A stretch of DNA of 64,000 nucleotides from Clarkia xantiana subsp. parviflora. Its lineage: Eukaryota > Streptophyta > Magnoliopsida > Myrtales > Onagraceae. The position numbers and the translations under genes were made by a program. Location of the stretch: NCBI GenBank assembly GCA_036873135.1, contig JAPTYO010000009.1, forward strand, positions 42,300,756-42,364,755, read 5' to 3'. Of the stretch, positions 10,871 through 22,431 are shown in pieces (the stretch's first letter is position 1; every line of letters starts with the position of its first letter). The notes below the pieces were generated by a model. The model searched no databases, was not told the origin of the DNA, and was given only the letters and a program-made list of their open reading frames with translations.

Positions 10871-11350
10871 TTGTTAGGGAGTTCGTGTTTTTTATAAAAT
10901 TAATGTTCTTGGATTTTCTTGTTGCTTGGCCGAACCGAAATTTTTAATCTAGGGTTCAAAGTTTTAAAATTTTCAATTTTATGGGTAACAGTATGTTGGC
11001 CGAAATTTTCATGATGTTCTTAGTAAAATTTGATGTTCATGATCTTCAAGAAAATCAAGACTTTTATCAAATTTAAACTTTGGATTATTGATCGTGACAC
11101 GATTTAATCTTGAAATTTGATCACTAAACCTAAAATTGGTGTTTCGGTCGAGCCACTCTTGGTGTTCAAGGTGGAATTTTTTATTTCTTAGTCCACTAGT
11201 AACCTAGAGATATCCGAAAATATTAATAAAATATTTTTATTTATATCGGCGGAAATTATAGATACCAATATTACGAAAATATTCACAAGATAATTGTGAG
11301 TGTATTTACTATCAATATATCTAACATATTTTTAAGAATATAAAAAATAT

Positions 11351-11394
<44 letters not shown>

Positions 11395-11514
11395 CATATT
11401 TATAAAGATTAGTTGCCTAAAGATTGAGAAAATATAATTATCGATGAAATATATATTCCTAAATATATAATATTGACAATAATATATTCTAGAATATATA
11501 TATATGTGGGTGCC

Positions 11515-11554
<40 letters not shown>

Positions 11555-11942
11555 TGTTGATTGATTATATATTCATAAATATAGAATATTGACAATAAAT
11601 ATATATATATGGTTGTGCCGAATTTATATATATATATATATGCAGAAAATTGGACAATATTTATTTAATGATAGTTACTTAGAGGCCAAGTTAAGTTTTT
11701 AGTGGACTTTAAAACTCTAGTTGGCCCACATGTAATTATTCGGACCGAACCCTATTTTTTATGGACCAGTCTAATTTTCGCACACCCGGGTCGGGTCAAC
11801 AAACCCGGAACACCACGTGGACCGAACCGGACCGGACGGGTCAAACCGGACAGTACCGGTTCGGGTTACGCGGATTAGACCGGAGCGGGTCAAACGCCGG
11901 GTTTTTTTCAATTGGTCAGACCCATTCGGGTCAGGTTGGACC
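10871..11942 (+). other. C1: 5' untranslated region with TA microsatellites
   Basis: No coding sequence. Long AT/TA runs occur at about 11355-11392, 11519-11550 and 11625-11642. From 11740 it switches to repeats of accgaaccggaccgg-like sequence. The same layout recurs in the 5' region of C2 (32394-34296) and in C1's resumed part (59881-60060). Confidence 0.75.
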
Positions 11943-12538
11943 TGTTAGCATATGGTGACGTGACGCCGTAATTGGTAGCCCATTAATATATGTGTTTACC
12001 TAAGATAATTAGGTAAATGTCACATTAGGGCTAATTGTGCCAGACCTAATTCCCATGTGACATGGGAGGCCCAAAATTGGGCCTCCCCCACCACATAAGT
12101 CGGCTGAAACCCTAGAAGGGAAAGGGGAGTATTTTCTCCTCCCCCATAATATAAGAGGTCTTGGGGTCACCTCCAAAACACACCTTGATCACAACTCCTC
12201 TTAAGTTGTGATTTGAGAGAAATCCCTTTCTCTCTATAGTGAGTTCGGCCGGCCCCAGAAACACCACTATTGGTGTGCCAAATTGATTCCGAGCATTCAG
12301 TCCGAGGTTCTGTCCTCGTTGAAGAATTGATAAGAGGATTTGCTGTGGAGCTTATACCGCGTAGGACTTCTTTTCACGAAGAACTTGTACGGGTTCTGAC
12401 CGGAGGATCAGAAGACCCTCCACAACGTTCTTGGGCAGGAAAGCTATTGAGGTATGTGTAGATTATTCCGCTGCGTAATTAGATTACTTACAAATACACG
12501 TTTAGCATTCCGTAGTATTACGTCCCCGTAATCCAACA
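11943..12538 (+). repeat. C2: 5' LTR
   Basis: TGTTAGCATATGG...GTAATCCAACA, followed by G and the primer site. The CCCATGTGACATGGG hairpin block lies near 12052. It is nearly the same length as the 3' LTR (595 bp), and the two differ by scattered substitutions. Confidence 0.93.
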
Positions 12539-12539
12539 G

Positions 12540-12554
12540 TGGTATCAGAGCTTG
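12540..12554 (+). other. C2: tRNA-iMet primer binding site
   Basis: TGGTATCAGAGCTTG one base after the LTR, as in C1. Confidence 0.92.
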
Positions 12555-12723
12555 TGTTAGGAGTTCTTGAAATTTTGATAAACTGATGTTCTTGGAAATT
12601 TATAAAAACCGAAATTTTTATGATGAACACCATGAGTAATCCGAAATTTTTAAACAAATTTCATATGTTTGATCTTTAAAAACTTAATTTTTTTGGAATT
12701 TACATATTTTTATAGATCAAAAT

Positions 12724-13359
12724 TGTTGAGATCGTTTCCACTTGGGATATCTCGAACTGCTTTTCAGGGACCTCGATACTCGATCCACGAACTAACTTTG
12801 GCTCCCACCTCAATCCTCGAACTAACTTTGATCTCTATCTCCGTCTTCTATACGCCGGGTCATGCAAAGCGGGCGGTAACCAGCATGGAGAGGGGGGTGG
12901 TGCTGGTTGTGCCCTCTCCGATGCTAAAGTCAGGATTTTTAGAGGAAGAAAGTTTAGAGAGAGGTCAGAGCACAAATAGCCAATTCTCCAGAGTTTCGAG
13001 ATAATTGCCCAAAATGGGAGATCTAGGCCCCTATTTATAGGAAACCTGAGAACCGTGCTTGGTTTGATGTCGGTTTACAGGAAAACGCTTACCGACATCG
13101 AGATTTGCTATATGCGCACTAACTTCTCGTACATAGTAAAAACATGGGTAAACGCGCAGTATTAGTCGGTAATCTGGACCGTGTCGACATTCGACACGGT
13201 CCGGATTGCCTTGACAATCCGGAGGTCCCCGGTCCGGGTGCGACGCGCATCCGGACTGTTTTGACCCGGGGTGACTGCGGTAAGATCCGTTCTGTGGTTC
13301 TAGCGTGTTTGCGAGGTCCGAAACGTAAATATGAACCCGAATTGGACAGATATCCAACA
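12724..13359 (-). repeat. D: 3' LTR
   Basis: The plus strand runs TGTTGAGATCG...ATATCCAACA, homologous to 31779-32393. It has a reverse TATA (CCCCTATTTATAGG, near 13030) and a GACCGTGTCGACATTCGACACGGTC hairpin (about 13177-13202) that the 5' LTR lacks. Confidence 0.92.
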
Positions 13360-13376
13360 CTTGCCCCCGAGTCAAG
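13360..13376 (-). other. D: polypurine tract
   Basis: The minus strand reads TTGACTCGGGGGCAAG immediately before the LTR's TGTTGG. The same tract precedes the 3' LTRs of E and F. Confidence 0.8.
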
Positions 13377-14013
13377 TAGTGGTTCAAAACCCATGCTTGA
13401 ATCTATTTAAGATAGGATATTCGTCTAATTTAGGTTCGACACTAACCTCAGGGGTGGGCTGTTTGTCAATCGAGTGCGCGGAGCACAGATTCGTCCATCT
13501 TCATTTTTCCAATGAACGTACATAATCTATTCACTAGGTTAGCTTAACAGATGGTATACATATAACAGTGTGCAGTTAATGACTTATTCATAACAACATG
13601 CAATAAGCGGAATACTTGTGATAATAAGTAATCATAAAACGCGGTGTCATCTTGGTTCGTGACGTGAACGTGTAACATGATGTTAACATGGAGATGGCGA
13701 CATAGTACATGGATGATGTAATCACGGGATAAGCAAAATACTTAGAGCAATATAAAGTTGGAGAGCATGCTTGTCCACATGAAGCATGATGTAAACATAG
13801 AATATGATGTAAGCATGTAATATGATGTAAACATGCAACTCATACATAGATTATAAAAATAATCATATAGCAATCATAAGTTAGCATCATGCACATATAA
13901 AAATAATAACATGCATAATAATCTATACGTACGCAACATGCGATAATGATCGTACGTAGCGCGTCATGCAACATTAAGGAGCATGTATGTAATGCAAGCA
14001 TAGGAGAGATGTA
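13377..14013 (+). other. D: region upstream of the antisense gene, first part
   Basis: No ORF of note. Rich in CATG, ATGTAA and GCATG words. It aligns by eye with 38130-38230 of E at its start (AGGATAYKYGTCYAATTT). It ends at G's target site (ATGTA 14009-14013). Confidence 0.55.
14009..14013. repeat. Target site duplication of G, left copy
   Basis: ATGTA, identical to 23364-23368. Confidence 0.88.
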
Positions 14014-15620
14014 TGTCAGACCTAAATCTGACCTACGGCGAATTACGTTTTGATAACGTGGATTTTGAAAGAGTCGCCACTAGTTAATTAAGGCTAACTA
14101 GAATCCTAAATTACCTGAGCGAATAACGAATTAAACACCTAGGTATAAAACCGTTCTACGATCAGAAATTCGAGCTCAGAGGTTCTATTACAAATTAAAA
14201 ATATAATTTTTAACTACGCCATTTTGGTACTCAATTCACTTAATTGCCAATTTTAAAACTAATCATGCTTTTACGACGAATTAATTTAATGATATCAAAA
14301 TTAAACTAATTTATATACGACGGTTATTATTAACGCCAAACCTAAGCCAAAAAACTATTAGTTATCTAAAATTCCTAATTGAGATAAGATCTGAATAAAA
14401 CCAAACATGCTCAAAATCATGATTCAATTTGATGACTACATATCATACACATATATACATAATAAAACATGTCATCCAATTAGATCTACATCTAAGCTAT
14501 TTAATTTACATGGTATAATGATAATAATAATAATAATAATAATAACAGAAAATAAAAATATATGAATAATAATGAAAGAAAATCAAAGTAATAATAATAA
14601 TAATAATGAATTAAAAAAAAACAAAACAGGTACAGCGGAACCTGATGTACCGCAGCAAGCAGCGGACCGGCGACGGCGGATGGCTGCATCTAGGACGGCG
14701 GTCACGACGAGGGCGAGGCGGGGCGGAGCTTCCCCAGTCCGGCGGGTCCGTGGGTGACTGGGTGCTGGTCAGGCGGAAGGAATTCAAAATTAAGAGAGAG
14801 AGAGAGAGAGTTCGCCGGCGGTGGCTTGGTCAGGGTGCGGGACGCCGGGTTATGGCGGCGCTGGTCGCCTAGAGAGCTCCGACTCCGACGGGCTAGCTGG
14901 GCTGGGCGTCGGCTACTCCAGGCGGAGAGCAGGGCGGAATCGACGGGGACGTGAAGAGGACAACGATGAGGGATCATCGGGCAGTAGCAGCTATGCGACG
15001 ACGGAGCTGAGGACGGCCACCGGTGAGCCAGGCGGGGCAGCGGACCAGCGAGGGCTGTGGTCCGACCACCGGTGGCCAACCGAAAGTGGCCGGAGGTGGA
15101 TGTACGTCTGGAACTTGGCAGACACATCAAAAAAAGAAGAAAAAAAAACTTTTTCTGAGCACTAGATGACGAAATCGCAGAGACCTCGAGAAATAAAGTA
15201 TTATTGCTTGTTGTATCGTTTTTCTCTGTGTCTTACAATGTAAACCTAGACCCCTATTTATACTAAAAACTTAGTCTAGATTACAGATAAAATTTTAATA
15301 AAAAAATGCTAAAAAATAATTATTCTAGAGAATATTCCTAAGGATATTTATCTTTACAGATAATTATTTTTTTGAATAAAAAATAATATATGGAGATAAA
15401 TATCTTACAGATAATTTTCTAAAAAAAAAAAATTATTATATATATATATATTTAAATATTTCGAAAATATTAAATAAATTCAAAAAATTTAAAATATATT
15501 TTATAATAATTTCCCTAATGTGCCCTTGAGCATTTATGGAGATTTTTTGGCTTGACGCGTCCGGAATTTGACGTACCATGTGTAACGTCGTTACGTCCGG
15601 GTCAAAATTGAGTGTTTACA
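14014..15620 (-). repeat. G: 3' LTR
   Basis: 1607 bp. Homology to 21687-23363 begins at the ATAATAATA microsatellite (about 14520) and runs to the end. It holds a GC-rich block (14636-15110), a reverse-strand CTATTTATAC TATA-like site near 15253, and the end GTCAAAATTGAGTGTTTACA. It lacks the MITE found in the other copy. Confidence 0.85.
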
Positions 15621-15635
15621 GTTTGCCCCTCTTTG
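15621..15635 (-). other. G: polypurine tract
   Basis: The plus strand GTTTGCCCCTCTTT is the complement of AAAGAGGGGCAAAC, immediately outside the LTR end. Confidence 0.7.
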
Positions 15636-15825
15636 GACGGACTCCCGTAGAACGTGTTCGAAGAGGTTTGTCCAAAGACAAGGAAACACTGATTTTGACC
15701 AGAAAGTATATTCTCTTCCAATTCTTCAAAGTCTTCAAGGTGGCTCATATGCTTATTCTGGTGCGGAAAGATAAAACCTCTATCGGCGGGACGCCTGTTG
15801 GCGGTGCCTCCATTAGCGATACAGA

Positions 15826-16560
15826 AAGTAAAGCCTCCAGTGGCTGTGCGAAAAAGTAAAGCCTCCAATGGCGAGCAGAAAAGTAAAGCCTCCAGTGGCG
15901 TGCGGGATAGTAAAGCCTCCAGTGGCGTGCAGAAAAGTAAAGCCTCCAGTGGCGTGCGGGAAAGTAAAGCCTCCAGTGGCGTGCGGGAAAGTAAAGCCTC
16001 CAGTGGCGTGCAGAAAAGTAAAGCCTCCAGTGGCGTGCGGGAAAGTAAAGTCTCCAGTGGCGTGCGTGATAGTAAAGCCTCCAGTGGCGTGCGGGATAGT
16101 AAAGCCTCCAGTGGCGTGCGGGAAAGTAAAGCCTCCAGTGGCGTGCAGAAAAGTAAAGCCTCCAGTGGCGTGCGGAAAAGTAAAGCCTCCAGGGGCGTGC
16201 AGAAAAGTAAAGCCTCCAGTGGCGTGCTGGAAAGTAAAGCCTCCAGCGGTGTGCAGAAAAGTAAAGCCTCCAGTGGCGTGCGGGAAAGTAAAGCCTCCAG
16301 TGGCGTGCGGGAAATTAAAGCCTCTAGTGGCGTGCAGAAAAGTAAAGCCTCCAGTGGCGTGCAGAAAAGTAAAGCCTCCAGTGGTGTGCAGAAAAGTAAA
16401 GCCTCCAGTGGCGTGTGTCGGAGAAATGCCTCTAGCGGCGTCCGTTGGAGAAGAGCCTATAGTGGCGTCCGTCGGAGAAGAGCCTATAGTGGCATATGTC
16501 GGAGGAATGCCTCTAGTGGCGTCCGTTGGATAAAGGCTTCGAGTGGCTTGACGACTTGAA
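15826..16560 (-). repeat. G: 27-bp tandem array, about 27 copies, open in frame
   Basis: The unit is close to AGTAAAGCCTCCAGTGGCG plus TGCGGGAA. Because 27 is a multiple of three and the unit has no stop, long frames stay open on both strands. Plus 15798-16559 gives a SKASSGVRE nonapeptide repeat; minus 16565-15813 (the element's sense strand) gives GGFTFPHAT repeats. The last five units drift to a GTCGGAGAAATGCCTC variant. There are no unique spacers. A protein product cannot be claimed. Confidence 0.9.
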
Positions 16561-16849
16561 TGCATGTCCCTAATTTTTAACTAAACTGCGCATGACGCGA
16601 CAACTTAGCGGGATCTTTTTTTTTTTTTTTTAATCTCTCTCATATTCTCTCCTTTTGCCACGGTCAGAATTTTAGACCGTGCCCCTCGGTTTTCCTAATT
16701 TTTGCATGGATTGCCCCTTGGGGTTTTCATTCCATCGGTATTTTATTTTCTCTCCTTTTGCCATGATTGCAATTTCTGAATTTGGTATCATGCCCCTCAT
16801 TTCCTAATTTTGCCTAGGCTGCCCTTTCGGGTTTTCAACCTAACGGAAG
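16561..16849. other. G: spacer
   Basis: Non-coding. Two copies of a segment with TCTCTCCTTTTGCCAYGRT...GCCCCTYRKTTTYCTAATTTTTGC (about 16636-16710 and 16751-16820). Confidence 0.6.
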
Positions 16850-17890
16850 CACTCATTTTTTTGGTAGCCGATTAAACGGTGGCTGTGACCCGTACCTTAT
16901 TTCCCGTCTCGATGCGAGAGTATTTGTAGCCATTTGGAGGGTGGCTGTGACCCTTTCCTCACCGTCTTCAACGTTGCGAGAGCTCTTTTTATTTGTAGCC
17001 ATTTGGAGGGTGGCTGTGACCCTTTTATTTATTTCCATCGTCGATGTTCCGGGAGCGCTCTTTCGATTTGTAGCCGTTTTATGGGTGGCTGTGGCCCTTT
17101 CAAATGATTTCCCGGCCTTACAAGATTCACGAGAATATTCTTTATATGTAACCATTTTGAGGGCGGCTATGGCCCTTTCAACAATCTCCCATCCTCTCAG
17201 GATTCGAGAAACACTCTTTGTTGGTAGCCATTTTAGGGGTGGCTGTGGCCCTTTCACTCATTTTCCGCCCTTACAAGATTCGCGAGGTCACTCTTTTATC
17301 TGTAGCCGTATGGAGGGTGGCTGTGGCCCTTTATTTTGTAGTCATTTTAGGAACGACTGTGGCCCTTTTTATTTTCCCGCCCTCACAAGGCGGGTCACTC
17401 TTTTATCTGTAGCCATTTTGAGGGTGGTTGTGGCCCTTTATTTTGTAGTCGTTTTAGGGACGACTGTGGCCTTTTTTTTTATTTTTCCGCCCTTACAAGA
17501 TTCGCGGGGTCACTCTTTTATCTGTGGCCATTTGGAGGGTGGCTGTGGCCCTTTATTTTGTAGTCGTTTTAGGGACGACTGTGGCCCTTTTTATTTTCCC
17601 GCCCTCACAGGATTCGCGGGGTCACTCTTTTATCTTTAGCCGTTTGGAGGGTGACTGTGGCCCTTTCATTTATTCTCCGCTTTTGATGTTGCGGTAGTGC
17701 TCTTTATCTGTAGCCATTTGAAGGGTGGCCGTGGCCCTTTTTTTTATAGTCATTTTAGGGATGACCGTGACCCTTTTATTTGTAGTTGATTTAGGAACAA
17801 CTGTGACTTATTTCTTCACTGCTCTCACAATATTAGCACAAACACTGTCTTTATTTTCCTGTAGCCGATTAAAGGGCGGCTGTGACCCTA
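16850..17890. repeat. G: second tandem field, GTAGCC...GGCTGTGGCCC units
   Basis: About seventeen degenerate repeats, each with GTAGCCATTTGGAGGGTGGC and TGTGGCCCTTT, spaced from about 33 to 80 bp. Two unit types alternate in the middle (17230-17660). The GTAGCC and GGTGGCT parts can pair as short hairpins. Open frames across it (for example 16941-17639 plus) are by-products. Confidence 0.85.
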
Positions 17891-18009
17891 AAGAAACTGA
17901 GTTTTTTTTCTTGCTCTTTTTTTTTTTTTTTTTTTTTTTTACTTTTTTCAACTCACCTTTTGCCATGATTGCCCCTTCATGTTTTCAATCATGCCCATCT
18001 CCCTGACTT

Positions 18010-19300
18010 TTGCCTAGGTTTTCAACCTAGCGGGAATTTATTTTTTTTTCTTTTTTCAAATGGAAAGAAAATCTACAGAAACTAATCAACAACAATTATG
18101 TTACATGCCCCTAATAGCAAATTAAACATTTTAATTTCTCAGAACTTCTCCGGATGAAAACTTGTCGAATAAGTTGATTATGTCGATGTCTTGAATGGAG
18201 GATCCTTTCAATGGGTGGACGTCACCGACAATAATTTCTTCTTCTTCTTCCTCTCAAATGCTCTTTCATTAGCACGGTCGATCTTCATGGAATCTCGATC
18301 TTTTTTAATAGGAAGATCTCTGGATGTCTTCTATTTTCAACCATGCTTGATCTTAACAGGAATGCCCCACGCCTACATCTGACTGGTTCATAATTCGTCG
18401 CATGCTGGACGAATGGCCTGATTAACGAACCCACATGGATGGTATTGAGTTTGGCACAGTAGTCCGCAAATGGTAAACTTAGGCATATATATCGTCCGAG
18501 GTATCTGGGATAAATTCGATAGTTGGAATAAGAAAGGTCGGCGAGCGAAGGGCCGTACACGAGATGTTTTCTTCAGGATTTTTGATTTGAATGATTATCC
18601 AAGCTGCACAATGAGTAAGGAAAACCTCAAATTTCGGGGATAAAAATGATCACAACTTCTCTTGCCTGGGAGTTGGATTTTTCAGTGGGCAATGTGCTCG
18701 CCATGCGACTGGACCTGCTGCATGTCCTGATTCTCCTATTCCACAACTTGCATATGTACACCTGCTGAAAAGTATATGCCCCTAATGGCAGACTGAAAAT
18801 TTTAGAACTTTTTTCGGAAAAATATTCGGTTGATCGAGTCAAGCCACATTGATCGGCACATTGAATCTTCACGGGATTCTCGATGATCTCTTGAAATTTT
18901 CTCATCTCCTGACATGTCCGATCTCAATGGGAGATGCCCCATGGTTACCGCTGAATGGTTTAAACTTGGCTACATAACGGTTGTATACCTCGTCTTGGAA
19001 AGCGCATGAATTTCACACATGATAGGTGAAATTTTTCATAGAAACTCTTTGAAGTGCTCATGTTTCACACGGTTGCGGCATTGGTTGAAGTGGTCATACG
19101 ACCTGCAAAAGAGTAAGTACACTCAAATCTCAAGGAAAAAATTAATTACAATTTAACGCACCTCAGCGTTAGATATCTCAAGTGTGCAATTTGTTCGTTG
19201 TGCAACTGGATGACTGCATGTTCTTTTTTTGTTGCCTCATTTAGCCGGCCTAACTTATGTGTACATGATACCTTAACCAAGGGTACCTGAAAAGAGTGAA
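18010..19300. repeat. G: diverged tandem duplication of about 670 bp
   Basis: Segments 18100-18400 and 18770-18970 repeat the same order of words: ATGCCCCTAATRGCA, a TTAGAACTTTTTTCGG-like word, GGAATCTCGAT / GGGATTCTCGATGATC, GAYCTYAAYRGGARATGCCCCA and ACTGGTT / AATGGTT. No ORF of interest. Confidence 0.65.
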
Positions 19301-21540
19301 TGAAAAATCAGTGTAGAGAATATGAGAAATCATGCATGATTTTTTGAAAACTCCAATGTCATTCATTTCATAATTTTTATTACTTTTTTGAAAAAGAATC
19401 AAAATTTATGATCAAATGTGTTTTGCACCATCACGGAGTTTGCTGAGTGCATTATCTGGCTCGAACGCGGGACTAATGCTCAAAACAAAGTTTTTTTCAA
19501 AAAGGTTTTCTCGTCCTTTGTTTAAACTCGAATAGTAGCACTCAACTGCATAGTTAAACTAATTTCTCAAAAAAAAATATTCCCATTTATTAAATGCTCG
19601 CTCATACATTGAAATGACGATCTTGCCAAAACAGTGCAATACACCTTGGATAAAAACGAATGACACTTTGAGTTTTTTTTTTTTAAATGCTCATGCATGT
19701 TTGAAAGTTAAAATTCTACTGTTAAGAATGTTACAACTTACAACATATTACCTGAATGATGCATATGAAATGCATTTTTGAAAGTTAAAATTCTATTCTA
19801 AGAAATTCACAATTTACAACAGTTTACCTGAATAATGCATTTGAAATGCATATTTTGAATGCATGCTAAAAAAAATCAGGTAAAAGGTTTTTTTGAAAAT
19901 GATGCATATGCAATTCATGTTTGAATTAAAAAAAAAACTCTAAGAGCCAAAAATGAATTACAAATTTTCCTAATTTTTTAAAAAAATGATGCACATTGAA
20001 TGCACTAACAAAATTTTACAACTTACATGAAAAGTTTTTTTCCAAAAAATAATGCGTATGAAACACATGCTTGAATAAAACATTCTGGTAAGTAGATTTG
20101 AAAACAACACATGGAATACATGTTTGAAACTAAAAATTCTAGGACTAAGAATGTGTACAGTCTATCAACATATTATTTTTCCTAAAATATTGCACATGCG
20201 ATGCACATGAGATGCATACTTGAGATGAAAGTTCTACAGTCAAGATAATTTACAAGTTATCTGAAAAGATTTTTTTTTTTGTTTTTTTTTAACGAAAAAA
20301 AAATCAATGCATCTTGGTTGCTCAAAATTAAGAATCAGGCGAAAAGTTTTTTTTTTTAAAGGATGCATATGAGATGTACAAAAATAAATACAAGATGCAA
20401 ACTTAAAAATAAAAGTTCTACAACTGAGAAAAATTACAATTTACCAGAATTTTTTTTTTCGAAAATAATGCATATGATATACACGTTTTTTGATTAAAAA
20501 TTAAGATAAAATGTTTTTTGAACAAAGGGCCCTAAAACTAAAAGAGCTTACGGTTTATCTAAAAAGTTTTTTTTTTTTAACTAATGCATATTGGATGCAT
20601 TATTAAAAATAAAACAATTCAGTTAAAAAGTTTTTTTTTTTTAAATGATGCATATAGAATGCATGTTCGAAATTAGAAGCTCTAACAGTTAAAGCGGAAT
20701 TACAAATTTTCCTAAATTTTTTTGTTTTTTGTTTTTTTTAAGCAATGCATATACAATACACTAACCAAAATTACAACTTACCTGAAAAGTTTTTTCAAAA
20801 ATAATGCGTACAAAACACATGTTAAAAATAGAAATTCAGGTAAGAGGTTCTTTTAGAAAAAAATGCATATGAAATGCACGTTCGAAAGGAAGCTCCAATA
20901 GCTAAAGAAATTAATTTTTCTGAAATGTTTTTTAAGTAATGCATACGAAACGCACTAGCAAAAATTACAACTTACCTAAGAGTTTTTTATAAAACAATCC
21001 GCATGAGACGCATATTTAGAATAAAAATTTAGGTAAGGGTTTTTTTAAAAAAAAAAAACAATGCATCTGAAACACATGTTTAGAAATAAAAATCTACAAC
21101 TAAGGGATTAACTACTTAGCTAAAAATGTTTTTTTGGTTTTTTCTGAAAATAACGTATACAAAATGCATTTTAAAATTAGAAGCTCTAATAGCTAAAAGG
21201 GAGTTAAATTTTTCATGAAAATATTTTTTGAAAATAATGCGCGAATGATGCGTTAATTATGAATTACAACTTACCTGGTTTTTTTAGATAATGCGCATGA
21301 AACACGAGTTTGAAATAAAAAAAATTCAGGTAAGAAGTTTTTTTTTAAAAAAAAAAGTGCTTACGAAATGCATGTTAAAAGAAAATTTCTACAACTAAAT
21401 AACTGACTACTTAGCTGAATTTTTTTTTTTTTTAATTTATTTTTGTTTTTTGTATTCTTTTAACTGCAATGAGATTAATGCATGAGAAATAATGTTACAC
21501 GGTTAGAAAAAACTTACAATTTACATGATAAATTTTAAAA
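19301..21540. repeat. G: third repeat field, ATGCAT and CAGGTAAGT-like words with T-runs
   Basis: A long degenerate repeat in which AATGCATATGAAATGCATGTTT, AAAATTCTACA, ACTTACCTGAAAAGTTTTTTTT and, in opposite sense, AATTCAGGTAAGARG recur with roughly 75-150 bp spacing. Poly-T/poly-A runs of 8-14 separate the units. No coding potential. Confidence 0.8.
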
Positions 21541-21686
21541 AAATGGATAAAACATGACATGTTAGGGGGTAAAAATGTGTGGCTTTGCTCTACAAGGTAG
21601 GTTCCACTGATAGGTTCCCGACAATGTGGTTTCCTCTCCCCATCACAGAGATCACAGGACCTTCACAGGCGAGTGGACTTATTATA
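21541..21686. other. G: junction sequence before truncated 5' LTR
   Basis: Non-repetitive 146 bp containing GTAGGTTCCACTGATAGGTTC. It sits where the primer site and the inner 5' LTR edge should be, so it probably marks a deletion. Confidence 0.5.
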
Positions 21687-21884
21687 ATAATAATAATAAC
21701 GAATAAAAAAAAAAAACAGAACAGCTACAGCGGAACCTGATGTACCGCAGCAAGCAGAGGACCGGCGACGGCGGATGGCTGCAGCTAGGACGGCGGTCAC
21801 GGAGAGGGAGAGGCGGGGCGGAGCTTCCTCAGTCCGGCGGGTCCGTGGGTGACTGGGTGCTAGTTAGGCGAAAGGAATTCAAAA

Positions 21885-21888
<4 letters not shown>

Positions 21889-21953
<65 letters not shown>
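21889..21953. repeat. (GA)n microsatellite
   Basis: About 32 GA units. The allelic position in the left LTR (14793-14812) has about ten, so the difference arose after G inserted. Confidence 0.95.
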
Positions 21954-21956
<3 letters not shown>

Positions 21957-22431
21957 GCCGGCGGTGGCCTGGTCAGGGTGCGGGACGCCGGGTTATGGCG
22001 GCGATGGTCGCCTGGAGAGCTCCGACTCCGAAAGGATGGCTGTGCTGGGAGTCGGCTACTCCAGGCAGAGAGCAGGGCGGAATCGACGGGGACGTGAAGA
22101 GGACAACGATGAGGGACCATCGGGCAGTAGCAACTATGCGACGACGGAGTTGAGGACGGCCACCGGTGAGCCAGGCGGGGCAGCGAACCAGCGAGGGCTG
22201 TGATCCGGCTACCGCTGGCCGGACCGGAAGTGGCCGGAGGTGGATGTACGTCTGGAACTTGGCAGACAGATCAAAAAAAGAAGAAAAAAAAAACTTTTTC
22301 TGAGCACTAGAAAAGGAAATCGCACAGACCCCGAGAAATAATGTATTATTGCTTGTTGTGGTGTTTTTCTCTGTGTCTTACAATGTAAACCTAGACCCCT
22401 ATTTATACTAAAAACCTAGTCTAGATTACAG

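Larger units (their letters stand above)
10272..11942 (+). mobile_element. Element C1: Ty1/copia retrotransposon, left part
   Basis: The 5' LTR and 5' untranslated part of a copia element inserted in B. It is interrupted at 11942 by C2 and resumes at 59881. The left flank 10267-10271 is GAATC; the right flank is not in the window. C1 and C2 LTRs are related (same TGTTAGCAT start and the same hairpin block), so one family has inserted into itself. Confidence 0.9.

Noticed and set aside
11332..11595. 87-residue minus ORF rich in Tyr and Ile
   Set aside because: Translation of a TA microsatellite.
15798..16559. 253-residue plus-strand ORF as a host repeat protein
   Set aside because: It is a 27-bp tandem array inside element G with no stop in the unit; openness on both strands is explained by the unit. 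Kept only as a repeat and a question.
15826..16560. CRISPR-like array
   Set aside because: Units are contiguous with no unique spacers, and the context is a eukaryotic retroelement.
16941..17639. 232-residue ORF in G
   Set aside because: Runs across degenerate tandem repeats; no motif and no codon signature.
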